Source: Streptomyces chattanoogensis
Lineage (GTDB): Bacteria; Actinomycetota; Actinomycetes; Streptomycetales; Streptomycetaceae
NCBI RefSeq assembly: GCF_001294335.1
Contig: NZ_LGKG01000174.1
Coordinates: 62,001-126,000 of the forward strand
DNA length: 64,000 nucleotides
Direction of reading: 5' to 3'
The notes beneath the pieces were generated by a model, which worked only from the letters and a program-made list of their open reading frames with translations, was not told where the DNA came from and did no database searches. Below, one piece after another: positions 8,739-17,070 of the stretch. Position numbers and translations under genes: made by a program. Each line of letters begins with the position of its first letter. Positions within the stretch are counted from its first letter, which is position 1.

Positions 8739-8762
8739 GTGCCGGTGCCGGTGCCGGTGCCG
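8739..8762 (+). repeat. GTGCCG hexanucleotide microsatellite, four copies
   Basis: Four perfect head-to-tail copies of GTGCCG lie in the divergent intergenic region between the MmyB-type regulator and the oxidoreductase operon. Copy number could vary between strains and change promoter spacing. Confidence 0.85.
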
Positions 8763-8914
8763 GGGGCGGAGTCGCCTGGACGGCGCACGCCCGATGCTGT
8801 TCCCTCCGGGATACCGACCGCTTAGTATGTCGCCCGAGACGGCGCGGGCGACGGGGCCCGGTGGGCCGGTGTGCCGTCGCACCCCCGAAGGTCCGAGGTC
8901 TGTGGAGGCACCTG

Positions 8915-9892
8915 GTGAAGGCATGGCGCGTATCCGCGAACGGCGAGCCGCGTGAGGTGATGCGGCTGGACGAAGTGCCGGACCCGCAGCCGGGCCCCGG
9001 GCAGCTGCTGCTGCGCGTACGGGCCGCCAACGTCAACTTCCCCGACGCGCTGCTGTGCCGGGGCCAGTACCAGGTGCGGCCGCCGCTGCCGTTCACCCCG
9101 GGCCTGGAGATCTGCGGCGAGACCGACGACGGCCGCCGCGTCATCGCCAACCCGGCGCTTCCGTACGGCGGCCTCGCCGAGTACGCCGTCGCGGATGCCA
9201 AGGCCCTGCTGCCCGCGCCGGACGCGCTGGACGACGCCGAGGCGGCCGCGCTGCACATCGGCTACCAGACCGGCTGGTTCGGACTGCACCGCCGGGCGCA
9301 CCTGAAGGAGGGCGAGACCCTGCTCGTGCACGCCGCGGCGGGCGGCGTCGGCAGCGCCGCCGTCCAGCTCGGCAAGGCGGCGGGCGCCCGGGTCATCGGC
9401 GTCGTCGGCGGCGAGCAGAAGGCGAAGACCGCCCACGACCTGGGCTGCGACCTCGTCCTCGACCGGCGTACCGACGACCTGGTCGCGGCCGTGAAGGAGG
9501 CCACCGGCGGACGGGGCGCGGACGTGGTCTACGACCCGGTGGGCGGTGACGCGTACACCAAGTCCACCAAGTGCATCGCCTTCGAGGGCCGGATCGTGAT
9601 CGTCGGGTTCACCAGCGGCACCGTCCCGGCGCCCGGACTGAACCATGCGCTGGTGAAGAACTACTCGATCCTCGGCCTGCACTGGGGCCTGTACAACACC
9701 AAGGACCCGCGCGCCGTGTTCGAGTGCCACGAGCAGCTCACCCGGCTGGCCGCGGAGGGCGCCATCAAGCCGCTGGTCAGCGAGCGCGTCCCGCTGAACG
9801 GCGCCGCGGACGCCGTACAGCGCGTCGCCGACGGTGTCACCACCGGCCGGATCGCCGTCCTCCCGGGCCTCGAGGAAGGAACGCCCGCATGA
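8915..9892 (+). CDS. NADPH:quinone oxidoreductase family protein (MDR superfamily)
   Basis: Medium-chain dehydrogenase/reductase of 325 residues, of the zinc-free zeta-crystallin group. The N-terminal GroES-like domain carries NFPDALLCRGQYQ. The dinucleotide-binding domain carries LVHAAAGGVGSAAVQLGK near 140-158. No structural-zinc cysteine cluster is visible. It likely reduces quinones or enoyl/enone substrates with NADPH. The GTG at 8915 has GGAGG six bases upstream and begins exactly where the family usually begins. Its stop overlaps the next start (ATGA), so it is the first gene of a coupled operon with two acyl-CoA dehydrogenases. Confidence 0.88.
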   Translation: MKAWRVSANGEPREVMRLDEVPDPQPGPGQLLLRVRAANVNFPDALLCRGQYQVRPPLPFTPGLEICGETDDGRRVIANPALPYGGLAEYAVADAKALLPAPDALDDAEAAALHIGYQTGWFGLHRRAHLKEGETLLVHAAAGGVGSAAVQLGKAAGARVIGVVGGEQKAKTAHDLGCDLVLDRRTDDLVAAVKEATGGRGADVVYDPVGGDAYTKSTKCIAFEGRIVIVGFTSGTVPAPGLNHALVKNYSILGLHWGLYNTKDPRAVFECHEQLTRLAAEGAIKPLVSERVPLNGAADAVQRVADGVTTGRIAVLPGLEEGTPA

Positions 9893-11070
9893 CCGACGCC
9901 GACGAACTCCGCCGCCGTACACGGGAGTTGCTCGCCGCTTGCCCGCCGGCCGCCACCGAACGGACGGACTTCCTGCGCGCACGGTTCGACGCGGGGCTCG
10001 CCTGGGTCCACTTCCCGGCCGGGCTCGGCGGACTGGACGCACCCCGGTCCCTGCAAGCGGTGGTGGACGCCGAACTGGAGGCGGCCGGCGCCCCCGGCAA
10101 CGACCCGGGCCGTATCGCCATCGGCCTCGGCATGGCCGCCCCCACCCTCCTCCGCTTCGGCACCGACGAGCAGAAGCAGCGGTTTCTGCGGCCCCTGTGG
10201 ACGGGGGAGGAGGTGTGGTGCCAGCTGTTCAGCGAGCCGGGTGCGGGGTCGGACCTGGCGGCGCTGGCGACCCGGGCCGTACGGGACGACGGGGACTGGG
10301 TGGTCGACGGCCAGAAGGTCTGGACATCCAGCGCGCACCTGGCCCGCTGGGCCATCCTGATCGCCCGCACCGACCCCGACCTGCCCAAACACCGCGGCAT
10401 CAGCTACTTCATCTGCGATATGACCGACCCGGGCGTCGAGGTGCGGCCGCTGCGGCAGATCACCGGCGAGGCGGAGTTCAACGAGGTGTTCCTGACCGGG
10501 GTGCGCATCCCGGACGCCCATCGGCTCGGTGAGGTGGGGGAGGGCTGGAAGGTCGCCCAGACCACGCTGATGAACGAGCGGGTCGCCATCGGCGGCACCC
10601 GGATCCCCCGCGAAGGCGGCATGATCGGCGTCGCCGCCGCCGGCTGGCGCGAGCGCCCCGAGCTGCGCACCCACGACCTGCACCAGCGGCTGCTGAAGCT
10701 GTGGGTGGAGGCCGAGGTCGCCCGGCTGACCGGCGAGCGGCTGCGCCAGCAGCTGACCAAGGGCCAGCCCGGCCCCGAGGGCAGCGGCATGAAGCTGGCC
10801 TTCGCCCGGCTCGCCCAGGAGATCAGCGGCTGGGAGGTGGAATTCCTCGGCGAGGACGGGCTGACCTACGACGACTGGACGCTCCGCCGCCCCGAACGCG
10901 TCGACTTCACCGGACGCCAGGCCGGCTACCGCTATCTGCGCGCCAAGGGGAACTCCATCGAAGGAGGCACCTCCGAAGTGCTGCTCAACATCGTCGCCGA
11001 GCGCGTGCTGGGCCTGCCGCCCGAGCCGCGCACCGACAAGGACGTCGCGTGGAAGGACCTCCCCCGATGA
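9889..11070 (+). CDS. acyl-CoA dehydrogenase, catalytic-type subunit
   Basis: FAD-dependent acyl-CoA dehydrogenase of 393 residues. It contains WCQLFSEPGAGSDLAAL (FAD and substrate contacts), VDGQKVWTSSAHLARW, and the C-terminal NSIEGGTSEVLLNIVAERVLGLP. The Glu in IEGGTSE is at the place of the catalytic base in classic members. It overlaps the genes on both sides by 4 bp (ATGA), pointing to tight co-translation and probably a complex with the next dehydrogenase. The substrate is not evident; side-chain or branched acyl-CoA is typical for such actinobacterial pairs. Confidence 0.9.
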   Translation: MTDADELRRRTRELLAACPPAATERTDFLRARFDAGLAWVHFPAGLGGLDAPRSLQAVVDAELEAAGAPGNDPGRIAIGLGMAAPTLLRFGTDEQKQRFLRPLWTGEEVWCQLFSEPGAGSDLAALATRAVRDDGDWVVDGQKVWTSSAHLARWAILIARTDPDLPKHRGISYFICDMTDPGVEVRPLRQITGEAEFNEVFLTGVRIPDAHRLGEVGEGWKVAQTTLMNERVAIGGTRIPREGGMIGVAAAGWRERPELRTHDLHQRLLKLWVEAEVARLTGERLRQQLTKGQPGPEGSGMKLAFARLAQEISGWEVEFLGEDGLTYDDWTLRRPERVDFTGRQAGYRYLRAKGNSIEGGTSEVLLNIVAERVLGLPPEPRTDKDVAWKDLPR

Positions 11071-12215
11071 CCGCCCCCCTGCACGGCACTCCCGACCCTG
11101 ACCTCCTCTACTCCGCCGACGAGGAGGCGCTGCGCGACGCCGTACGGTCCCTGCTCGCCGACCGCAGCGACCCGGCCACCGTGCTGGCCGGGCTGGAATC
11201 GGCCGTCCCGTATGACGCATCACTGTGGCGGTCGCTCGCCGCCGAGATCGGCACCGCCGGACTGCTGGTCCCGGAGAAACTCGGCGGGCAGGGCGCGAGC
11301 GCCCGCGAGGCCGCCGTCGTGCTGGAGGAACTGGGCCGCTCCGTCGCGCCCGTGCCCTATCTGACCAGCGCCGTCATCGCCGTCACCGCGCTGCTCGGCT
11401 GCGACACCGGCCGGGAGGACGTCGCCGGGCCGCTCGCCGCGCTCGCCGGCGGCCGCACGGTCGGAGTGCTCGCGCTGCCGCTGCCCACCGCGCCGGACGG
11501 CGTGGGCGATCCGGCCGTACAGGCCGATGAGGCCGGCTCGCTGACCGGCCGGGTGACCTCCGTCGCCGATGCCGCGGCCGCCGAGCTGCTGCTGGTGTGG
11601 GCCCGGCGCGCGGACGGCCCGGCCCTGTACGCGGTCGAGGCCGCAGCCGACGGCGTACGCACCGAAGCCGTCACCTCGCTCGACCTCACCCGGCCCCTCG
11701 CCCACCTCACCCTCGACGGAGCCCGGGGCCGCCTCCTCGCCACCGGGGACCGCGCCCGCACCGCCGTCGAGCGCGCGTTGCTCGCCGGTGCCGGGCTGCT
11801 GGCTTCGGAGCAGCTGGGCGTCGCCGAATGGTGCCTGGCCGAAACCGTGCGCCACACCGCGCAGCGCACCCAGTTCGGCCGCCCCGTCGGCTCGTTCCAG
11901 GCGCTCAAGCACCGGATGGCCGCCCTGTGGCTGGACGTCGCCTCGGCCCGCGCCGCCGCCCGTAACGCCGCCGATGCACTGGCGACCGGCAGCCCCGACC
12001 TCCCGGTGGCGGTGGCCGTCGCCCAGGCGTACTGCGCCCCGGTGGCCGTACGTGCCGCCGAGGAGTGCATCCAGCTGCACGGCGGCATCGGGATGACCTG
12101 GGAACACCCGGCGCATCTCTTCCTCAAGCGGGCCAAGAGCGACCAGATCGCGCTGGGCACACCCGGGCGGCACCGGGACGCCCTGGCCGGGCTGGTCGGG
12201 CTGGGCGCGCCGTGA
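11067..12215 (+). CDS. acyl-CoA dehydrogenase, partner-type subunit
   Basis: Second acyl-CoA dehydrogenase-like protein, 382 residues. It keeps the N-terminal helical domain (LLVPEKLGGQGASAREAAVVLEELGR) and the C-terminal domain (RTQFGRPVGSFQALKHRMA; ECIQLHGGIGMTWEHPAHLFLKRA). The middle domain lacks the usual FAD-contacting SEPGAGSD-type motif and the C-terminus lacks the EGTSE-type catalytic segment. Such divergent partners form alpha2-beta2 heterotetramers with a catalytic subunit in actinobacterial steroid-type beta-oxidation. The 4-bp overlap with the previous gene supports a heteromer. Confidence 0.87.
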   Translation: MTAPLHGTPDPDLLYSADEEALRDAVRSLLADRSDPATVLAGLESAVPYDASLWRSLAAEIGTAGLLVPEKLGGQGASAREAAVVLEELGRSVAPVPYLTSAVIAVTALLGCDTGREDVAGPLAALAGGRTVGVLALPLPTAPDGVGDPAVQADEAGSLTGRVTSVADAAAAELLLVWARRADGPALYAVEAAADGVRTEAVTSLDLTRPLAHLTLDGARGRLLATGDRARTAVERALLAGAGLLASEQLGVAEWCLAETVRHTAQRTQFGRPVGSFQALKHRMAALWLDVASARAAARNAADALATGSPDLPVAVAVAQAYCAPVAVRAAEECIQLHGGIGMTWEHPAHLFLKRAKSDQIALGTPGRHRDALAGLVGLGAP

Positions 12216-12259
12216 CGCCGTAGGACGGTGGCGCCGTAAGGAGGAGAAGGAGGAGGCGG

Positions 12260-12868
12260 TCAGCCGGTGACGGCGAACGCCGTGCTGTAGGCATGGGCGA
12301 TGCCGTCGTCGGCGGCCACCTCCAGCGCGTATCCGCGGCCCGGCGCCACCTGGGGCAGCGTCACCAGGGCCTCACCGACCGCCCCGGCGCCGGCCCGCGG
12401 GGCGACCAGCCCCAGCCGCTGCATCCGGTGGCCGCGGGTGCGCACGGTCAGCCAGACGTCCACCTCGCGGCCGGTGTTGTTCTTCCAGTCCACGCTGAAG
12501 CTGCCGTTGCCCCGGAAGCTCAGGCCGGGCTGCAGAGCCGTCACCTCGATCCGCAGGTTGCGGGCCGTGCGCCTGGGGTGTCCGTGCCTGGGCTGTGCAT
12601 GCCTGGGCCGGGTGTGCTTGGCCTGCCGGTGCTCGGGCCGCTCGGCGGTGGCGGCGCCCAGGCCGGCGTTGGCGACATGCGCCGCCGGGCCGTCCTGGCC
12701 CAGTACGTCGGCGTGGGCGGGCCCGCCGCCGGGGGTGCCGGTGGTCTTCGCCTCCGTGGGCCAAGGGCGGGCATGCGACGGAAGCAGGGTCAGCACCAGC
12801 AGACAGCCGACACCGGTGGCGGCGACGGCGACGGCCACGGACCTGAGCATCGAGGTGGCCCTGCGCAT
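12260..12868 (-). CDS. membrane-anchored or secreted protein of unknown function
   Basis: Protein of 202 residues. A hydrophobic segment near the N-terminus (SVAVAVAATGVGCLLVLTLL) acts as signal or anchor. A low-complexity His/Arg/Pro stretch follows (HRQAKHTRPRHAQPRHGHPR), then a beta-rich C-terminal domain (LSFRGNGSFSVDWKNNTGREVDVWLTV) that resembles an Ig-like or CARDB-like fold. The ATG at 12868 directly precedes the hydrophobic segment, with GAGGAAG upstream; longer in-frame starts look unlikely. It converges with the acyl-CoA dehydrogenase operon. No function can be assigned. Confidence 0.65.
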   Translation of the reverse strand: MRRATSMLRSVAVAVAATGVGCLLVLTLLPSHARPWPTEAKTTGTPGGGPAHADVLGQDGPAAHVANAGLGAATAERPEHRQAKHTRPRHAQPRHGHPRRTARNLRIEVTALQPGLSFRGNGSFSVDWKNNTGREVDVWLTVRTRGHRMQRLGLVAPRAGAGAVGEALVTLPQVAPGRGYALEVAADDGIAHAYSTAFAVTG

Positions 12869-13082
12869 CCTGATCTCGCTTCCTCGGGGAAGGGGTGGGA
12901 CGAGCCGGTACATCCCCGGTGTTTTCATCATCAAAAACGCCACGCGGAGTGCTCACCTGGATGGACACTCCCGGCGCGACAGCCCCCGCAGGCCGCGGCA
13001 TACTCCACCGGCGACGGACCGTTTCCGGTCACTCCAATGGCCGTCGGGCCCGCCGGGCAGCGATTTCCGCCGCCGGTGATGT

Positions 13083-13107
13083 CCTGAAATGGCTGTTCAG
13101 GTAGCGT
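13083..13107 (+). promoter_or_regulatory. inverted repeat and -10 of the 13115 gene
   Basis: The inverted repeat CCTGAA-N7-TTCAGG (13083-13101) abuts a -10-like TAGCGT at 13102-13107. The ATG follows 7 bases later, with no ribosome-binding site between, so translation is probably leaderless and the repeat a candidate operator. Confidence 0.4.
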
Positions 13108-13114
13108 CATATGC

Positions 13115-14476
13115 ATGAAGACCGGCATACAGACCGCAACCCGTCGAGCGCCGTTCGGTCCGGTACTCCTGCTGGTGGCCGTCCTGCTGGCGGTGGTCAC
13201 GGCGCTGGCACCCGGCGCCCGCGCCGCCGGCGGACTCGACACGGCCGCGGCGGCCCTCAAACAGGGGCCCGTCTACGTCGATCCCCGGGCCTCCGGCCAG
13301 TTGCCCAAGGCCGACGCGGACGCGCTGGCCCAGAAGATCAAGAACTCCGGCAAGCCGATCTTCATCGCCGTGCTGCCGCGGGCCGCCGAGTACCCGCCCA
13401 AGACGGTCCTCCAGGACCTGCGGACCAAGGTCGGCATCAGCGGCGTCTACGCCATCGAACTCGGCAACGGCTTCAACGCCGGGGCCGATCCCCGGGTCAT
13501 GCCGCGCGCCGCGGTCCACAACCTGGTCGGCGCGGTCAAGCGCTCCGACTACCCCACGGTCGCCCAGCGTCTGAACGACTTCGTCGACATCGCCGAGCAG
13601 CAGGCGAGGGGCCACGCCCCGTCCTCCTGGGGCGGCGCGGACAACTCCGGCATCGACACCGGCACGCTCGTCGGCCTCGGTGCGCTGGTCGTCATCGGCG
13701 GCGGTGGCGCGTACGCCCTCGCCCGCCGCCAGCGCCGTCGGCGCGCCGAGGAGGAGCGCGCCGCGCTGGAGGCCCTGCGGGTCGTCGTCGACGAGGACAT
13801 CACGGCCTTCGGCGAGGAGCTGGACCGGCTCGACTTCAGCCCCGGTGAGCCCGGCGCCGACGACGCCATGCGCGCGGACTACAGCCATGCGCTGGACACC
13901 TACGAGAACGCCAAATCGGCCATGGCCAGGGCCGAGCACCCCGGTGAGGTACAGGCCGTGACCGAGGCGCTGGAGGACGGCCGGTTCTCACTGGCCAGGC
14001 TCGCCGCCCGGCGTGAGGGCCGGCCGCTGCCCGAACGCCGGCTGCCCTGCTTCTTCGACCCCCGGCACGGCCCGTCCGTCGTGGACGTCGCCTGGGCACC
14101 GGCCGGCGGCGCGGAGCGCACCGTACCGGTCTGCGCCGCGGACAAGAGCCGCCTCGACGACGGCCGGGAGCCGCTGGCCCGTACGGTCCGTACCGAGCGC
14201 GGCGACCGCCCCTACTGGGACGCGGGCCCCGCCTACGCCCCCTGGGCCGGCGGCTACTTCGGCGGCGGCCTGCTGCCCGGCCTCCTGGTGGGCACCGTAC
14301 TCGGCAACATCATGATGTCGTCGCCCGCCTACGGCGCCGACTTCGGCGGTCCGACGGGTGCCGAGGGCGGCGATGTCTCCGGGGCCGACTTCAACCCGGA
14401 CGACTTCGGGGGCGGCGGCTTCGGCGACGGCGGCGGCTTCGACGGTGGCGGCGGGGGCTTCGACGGCGGCTTCTGA
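13115..14476 (+). CDS. membrane protein with extracytoplasmic N-domain and glycine-rich tail
   Basis: Protein of 453 residues. It has a signal peptide ending near GARAAGG (about 39), then an extracytoplasmic alpha/beta domain (VYVDPRASGQLPKADADALAQKIKN; KPIFIAVLPRAAEYPP) reminiscent of TPM-type or Rv1476-like actinobacterial domains. A transmembrane segment near 188-207 follows, then an Arg-rich stop-transfer, a helical cytoplasmic region and a Gly/Asp/Phe-rich C-terminus (GGGGFGDGGGFDGGGGGF). Similar membrane proteins with glycine-rich tails occur widely in actinobacteria without assigned function. Translation appears leaderless (see the -10 at 13102). It converges with the LysR gene downstream. 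Confidence 0.75.
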   Translation: MKTGIQTATRRAPFGPVLLLVAVLLAVVTALAPGARAAGGLDTAAAALKQGPVYVDPRASGQLPKADADALAQKIKNSGKPIFIAVLPRAAEYPPKTVLQDLRTKVGISGVYAIELGNGFNAGADPRVMPRAAVHNLVGAVKRSDYPTVAQRLNDFVDIAEQQARGHAPSSWGGADNSGIDTGTLVGLGALVVIGGGGAYALARRQRRRRAEEERAALEALRVVVDEDITAFGEELDRLDFSPGEPGADDAMRADYSHALDTYENAKSAMARAEHPGEVQAVTEALEDGRFSLARLAARREGRPLPERRLPCFFDPRHGPSVVDVAWAPAGGAERTVPVCAADKSRLDDGREPLARTVRTERGDRPYWDAGPAYAPWAGGYFGGGLLPGLLVGTVLGNIMMSSPAYGADFGGPTGAEGGDVSGADFNPDDFGGGGFGDGGGFDGGGGGFDGGF

Positions 14477-14503
14477 GCCGCCGGCGGTGCGCGTCCGCCG
14501 CGC

Positions 14504-15415
14504 TCACCCTTGCGCTTGCTCCTGCGCGACGGTGCGCAGTGCACTCAGCACCCGCCGGACCTGCGGCTGTTCGGACGTGCCCGTCGGCGTCAGGGCATAG
14601 ACCGTGCGGCGGACCGGTCGGCTCAGGGGGTGCAGACGGATCGCCCCGGGGGCCGCGGGCAGCGCCATACGGGGCACCAGCGTGACGCCCGCGCCCGCCG
14701 CGACCAGGGCGGTGAGCACCGAGTAGTCGCTGGCCAGCGCGGCGGGCCGGGGCACGAATCCCGCGGCGCCGCAGGCCCGTCGGGTCAGCTCATGGCACGA
14801 AGTGCCGGGGCCCGACAGCAGCCAGTCCTCCGTGGCCAGCCGTGCCAGGTCGACCGGCTCGTCGGCGGCCAGTCCGAGCCGCTCGGCCAGCTGCGGGGGC
14901 AAGGCCACCAGCACCGGGTCGTCCTGGAGATGATGCTGGTCGCAACCGGGCGGCAGATCCCGGGGCAGCAGGCTGAAGGCGTGCACCACCGCGAGGTCCG
15001 TCTCCCGCCGGCGCAGCGCCTCGATCGCCGGTTCCGGCTCGTGCTCGGCCAGGTGCAGATCCACCGCCCCGGCCAGCAGCCGCCATACGGCCGGGAGCAG
15101 CACCCGGGCGGCAGACGGGAAGGCGGCGACGCGGACCGGGCCGCGGCCGCCGCCCCGCAGCACGTCCAGCTCGGCCTCGGCCGCGGCGAGGCCGCCGAGG
15201 ATCACCTCCGCATGCTCGACCAGCAGCCGCCCGCCAGGCGTCAGCCGCAGCGTCCGCCCGTGTTTCTCCAGCAGGGACACGCCGGCTTCCCGCTCCAGCG
15301 CGGCCAGTTGCTGGGAGACCGCCGGACCGCTCAGGCACAGCGCCTCGGCGGCCGCGGCGACCGTGCCGTGGACGGCGAACTCCCGCAGCAGACGCAGACG
15401 TCGGACGTCGAGCAA
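14504..15415 (-). CDS. LysR-family transcriptional regulator (TTG start)
   Basis: LysR-type regulator of 303 residues. The N-terminal HTH is LLDVRRLRLLREFAVHGTVAAAAEALCLSGPAVSQQLAALEREAGV as a block, and a substrate-binding domain follows from about residue 90. I chose the TTG at 15415 because GGAGG lies 4 bases upstream and the LysR family starts there; the longer upstream frame runs through operator-like repeats. It is divergent from an EamA-type exporter gene, a very common pairing in which the regulator controls the exporter. Confidence 0.87.
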   Translation of the reverse strand: MLDVRRLRLLREFAVHGTVAAAAEALCLSGPAVSQQLAALEREAGVSLLEKHGRTLRLTPGGRLLVEHAEVILGGLAAAEAELDVLRGGGRGPVRVAAFPSAARVLLPAVWRLLAGAVDLHLAEHEPEPAIEALRRRETDLAVVHAFSLLPRDLPPGCDQHHLQDDPVLVALPPQLAERLGLAADEPVDLARLATEDWLLSGPGTSCHELTRRACGAAGFVPRPAALASDYSVLTALVAAGAGVTLVPRMALPAAPGAIRLHPLSRPVRRTVYALTPTGTSEQPQVRRVLSALRTVAQEQAQG

Positions 15416-15431
15416 GGGTCCTCCCCACACC

Positions 15432-15505
15432 TCGAGAAGCGCTGCTTGGCAATGACCTGCTGAGCCACGATCTGCCGAGCAACGATCCATCGAGAAGCTC
15501 TGCTT
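15432..15505. promoter_or_regulatory. nested direct repeats in the LysR/EamA divergent region
   Basis: A 16-base unit TCGAGAAGC(G/T)CTGCTT occurs at 15432-15447 and 15490-15505, differing at one base. Each copy contains or nearly contains AAGC-N3-GCTT. Between them lie two 12-base copies (TGAGCCACGATC at 15461, CGAGCAACGATC at 15476) with a 15-base period. The array fills the region between the divergent genes and is a good candidate for the LysR binding sites. Confidence 0.55.
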
Positions 15506-15564
15506 ACTGATGGCGTAAAAAACAGTCACTGGATCTTTTCCATCGTAGCCGCAACGCTGGACCG

Positions 15565-16512
15565 GTGACCTTCCGCACCGTCCGCACACCCCGCGCCCCG
15601 CAGATCCTCGCCCTCGCCGGCACCGTGGTCCTCTGGGCCTCCGCCTTCCCCGCGATCCGTGTCGGCGTGGCCGGACTGGGCATCGCCGCGCTGTCCCTCC
15701 TCCGTCTGGCCATCGCCTCGGCCGCGCTCGCCGCCGTCGCCCCGTTCGCCGGTGTACGGCGGCCCCGGGCGCGCGACCTGCCGCTGATCGCGGTCTGCGG
15801 CGCCACCGGGATGACCGCCTATCAGGTGCTCCTCAACTGGGGCGAGGTCCATGTCCCGGCCGGCACCGCGAGCCTGCTGATCGCCGCCGCACCGGTCTTC
15901 AGCGTGCTGCTCGCCGGTGCCTTCCTGGCCGAGCCGATCACCCGTCAGGTGGTCGCCGGAAGCCTCACCGCCCTCGCCGGTGCCGCCGTCGTCGCGTGCG
16001 GCGGCGGCGCCACCGGGTTCTCCGCGGGCGCCCTGGTGGTGCTGGCGGCGGCCGTCGTCCAGGGCGTCTACCACGTTGCGACCAAGCCCCTGCTACGGCG
16101 TTACACGGGCCTTGAGGTGGCGTCGTACGCGATGTGGGCGGGCACGGTGTTCGCGGCGCCGCTGATCCCGGACACGGTGCGGGCCGTCGCCGGTGCCCCG
16201 GTGGACGCCCTCGGCGCCGTGCTGTACCTGGGCCTGCTGCCGTCCGCCCTGGGCTTCGTCATATGGGGCCATGCGGTCGCCCGGCTGCCGCTCGCGACCT
16301 CCACCGGGGCGCTCTATCTCGTCGCGCCGGTCGCGCTTCTCGTCGCCTTCGGCTGGCTCAACGAGGTGCCGAATCCTGTGGAGTTGGCGGGCGGCGCGGT
16401 CACCGTCCTCGGTGTGGTGCTGCTCAACCGGCGCCCGGACCGGGAGCCGCGGGTCGTCGCCCGTCACCCGGCGGCACCGGCCACCCGCTTGGCGCCCAGG
16501 AAACGCGCATAG
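15565..16512 (+). CDS. EamA/DMT-family transporter
   Basis: Integral membrane protein of 315 residues with about ten transmembrane segments in two EamA repeats. The first repeat opens with ILALAGTVVLWASAFPAIRVGV, the second with GALVVLAAAVVQGVYHVATKPLL. Family members export amino acids, metabolites or drugs. It begins at a GTG (15565) with no ribosome site, so it may be leaderless. The divergent LysR gene is its likely regulator. The last 49 bp overlap the convergent NlpC/P60-like gene. Confidence 0.87.
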   Translation: MTFRTVRTPRAPQILALAGTVVLWASAFPAIRVGVAGLGIAALSLLRLAIASAALAAVAPFAGVRRPRARDLPLIAVCGATGMTAYQVLLNWGEVHVPAGTASLLIAAAPVFSVLLAGAFLAEPITRQVVAGSLTALAGAAVVACGGGATGFSAGALVVLAAAVVQGVYHVATKPLLRRYTGLEVASYAMWAGTVFAAPLIPDTVRAVAGAPVDALGAVLYLGLLPSALGFVIWGHAVARLPLATSTGALYLVAPVALLVAFGWLNEVPNPVELAGGAVTVLGVVLLNRRPDREPRVVARHPAAPATRLAPRKRA

Positions 16513-16967
16513 CGCGGCCGCACCGCGAAATCGGCGTAGCTCCACACGGCGGGCCGCCCGGCCTCCTTGCACAGATGCAGCACCTGACCGGGCGCCAGAT
16601 GGACGCCGACATGAGCGCCGTACCCGGTGGGACGTCCCACGACCGGCCCGCCGTCGAAGAGCACCAGATCCAGCGGCCGCGGCCGCTCGGCGGGTACCGT
16701 CGCCCGCTCGTCCGCCCACAGCTCCGCCGACCGCAGGGGCGGGACCCACAGGCCGAAATGGCGCAGTACGGCATAGGCATAGCGCTGGCAGTTCGCGCCC
16801 CCGGCGAGATCGTCGGCCGCGTCCCCGGTGGGTGACGGGCATTCAGGTGTCCCCGCTCCCGGATGGCGGGCGCCCGAGTAGCTGACGTTGCGGAAGGCCT
16901 CCGGCAGCCGGGCCAGGGCGTCCGGCCCGCAGGGGATGGGCAGTTGGCGATCGGGGTGTGATGTCAC
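16464..16967 (-). CDS. NlpC/P60-like cysteine peptidase-fold protein
   Basis: Protein of 167 residues without a clear signal peptide. Features of the NlpC/P60 fold are present: GANCQRYAYAVLRHFG with the candidate catalytic Cys, PLDLVLFDGG (equivalent of the PGDLVFF strand), HVGVHLAPGQVLHLC with the candidate His, and a conserved Ser/Tyr-rich end. The GTG at 16967 is the best start, though no clean ribosome site is visible; a much longer in-frame frame upstream overlaps the protease gene on the other strand and is rejected. A peptidoglycan or other amide substrate is only inferred. Confidence 0.65.
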   Translation of the reverse strand: MTSHPDRQLPIPCGPDALARLPEAFRNVSYSGARHPGAGTPECPSPTGDAADDLAGGANCQRYAYAVLRHFGLWVPPLRSAELWADERATVPAERPRPLDLVLFDGGPVVGRPTGYGAHVGVHLAPGQVLHLCKEAGRPAVWSYADFAVRPRYARFLGAKRVAGAAG

Positions 16968-17070
16968 CGGGCCATGATGCAAGGGATCTCCGCGATGCCG
17001 CGTGCCGTGCGGTCGACGAGGCTCGGCAGACCGGCATCGATGCGTACTCGACACCGCGAGGAGATCCCCG

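Noticed and set aside
16955..16967. A second CRP-like site (TGTGA and TCAC) near the NlpC/P60-like start
   Set aside because: The half-sites are only 2 bases apart instead of 6.
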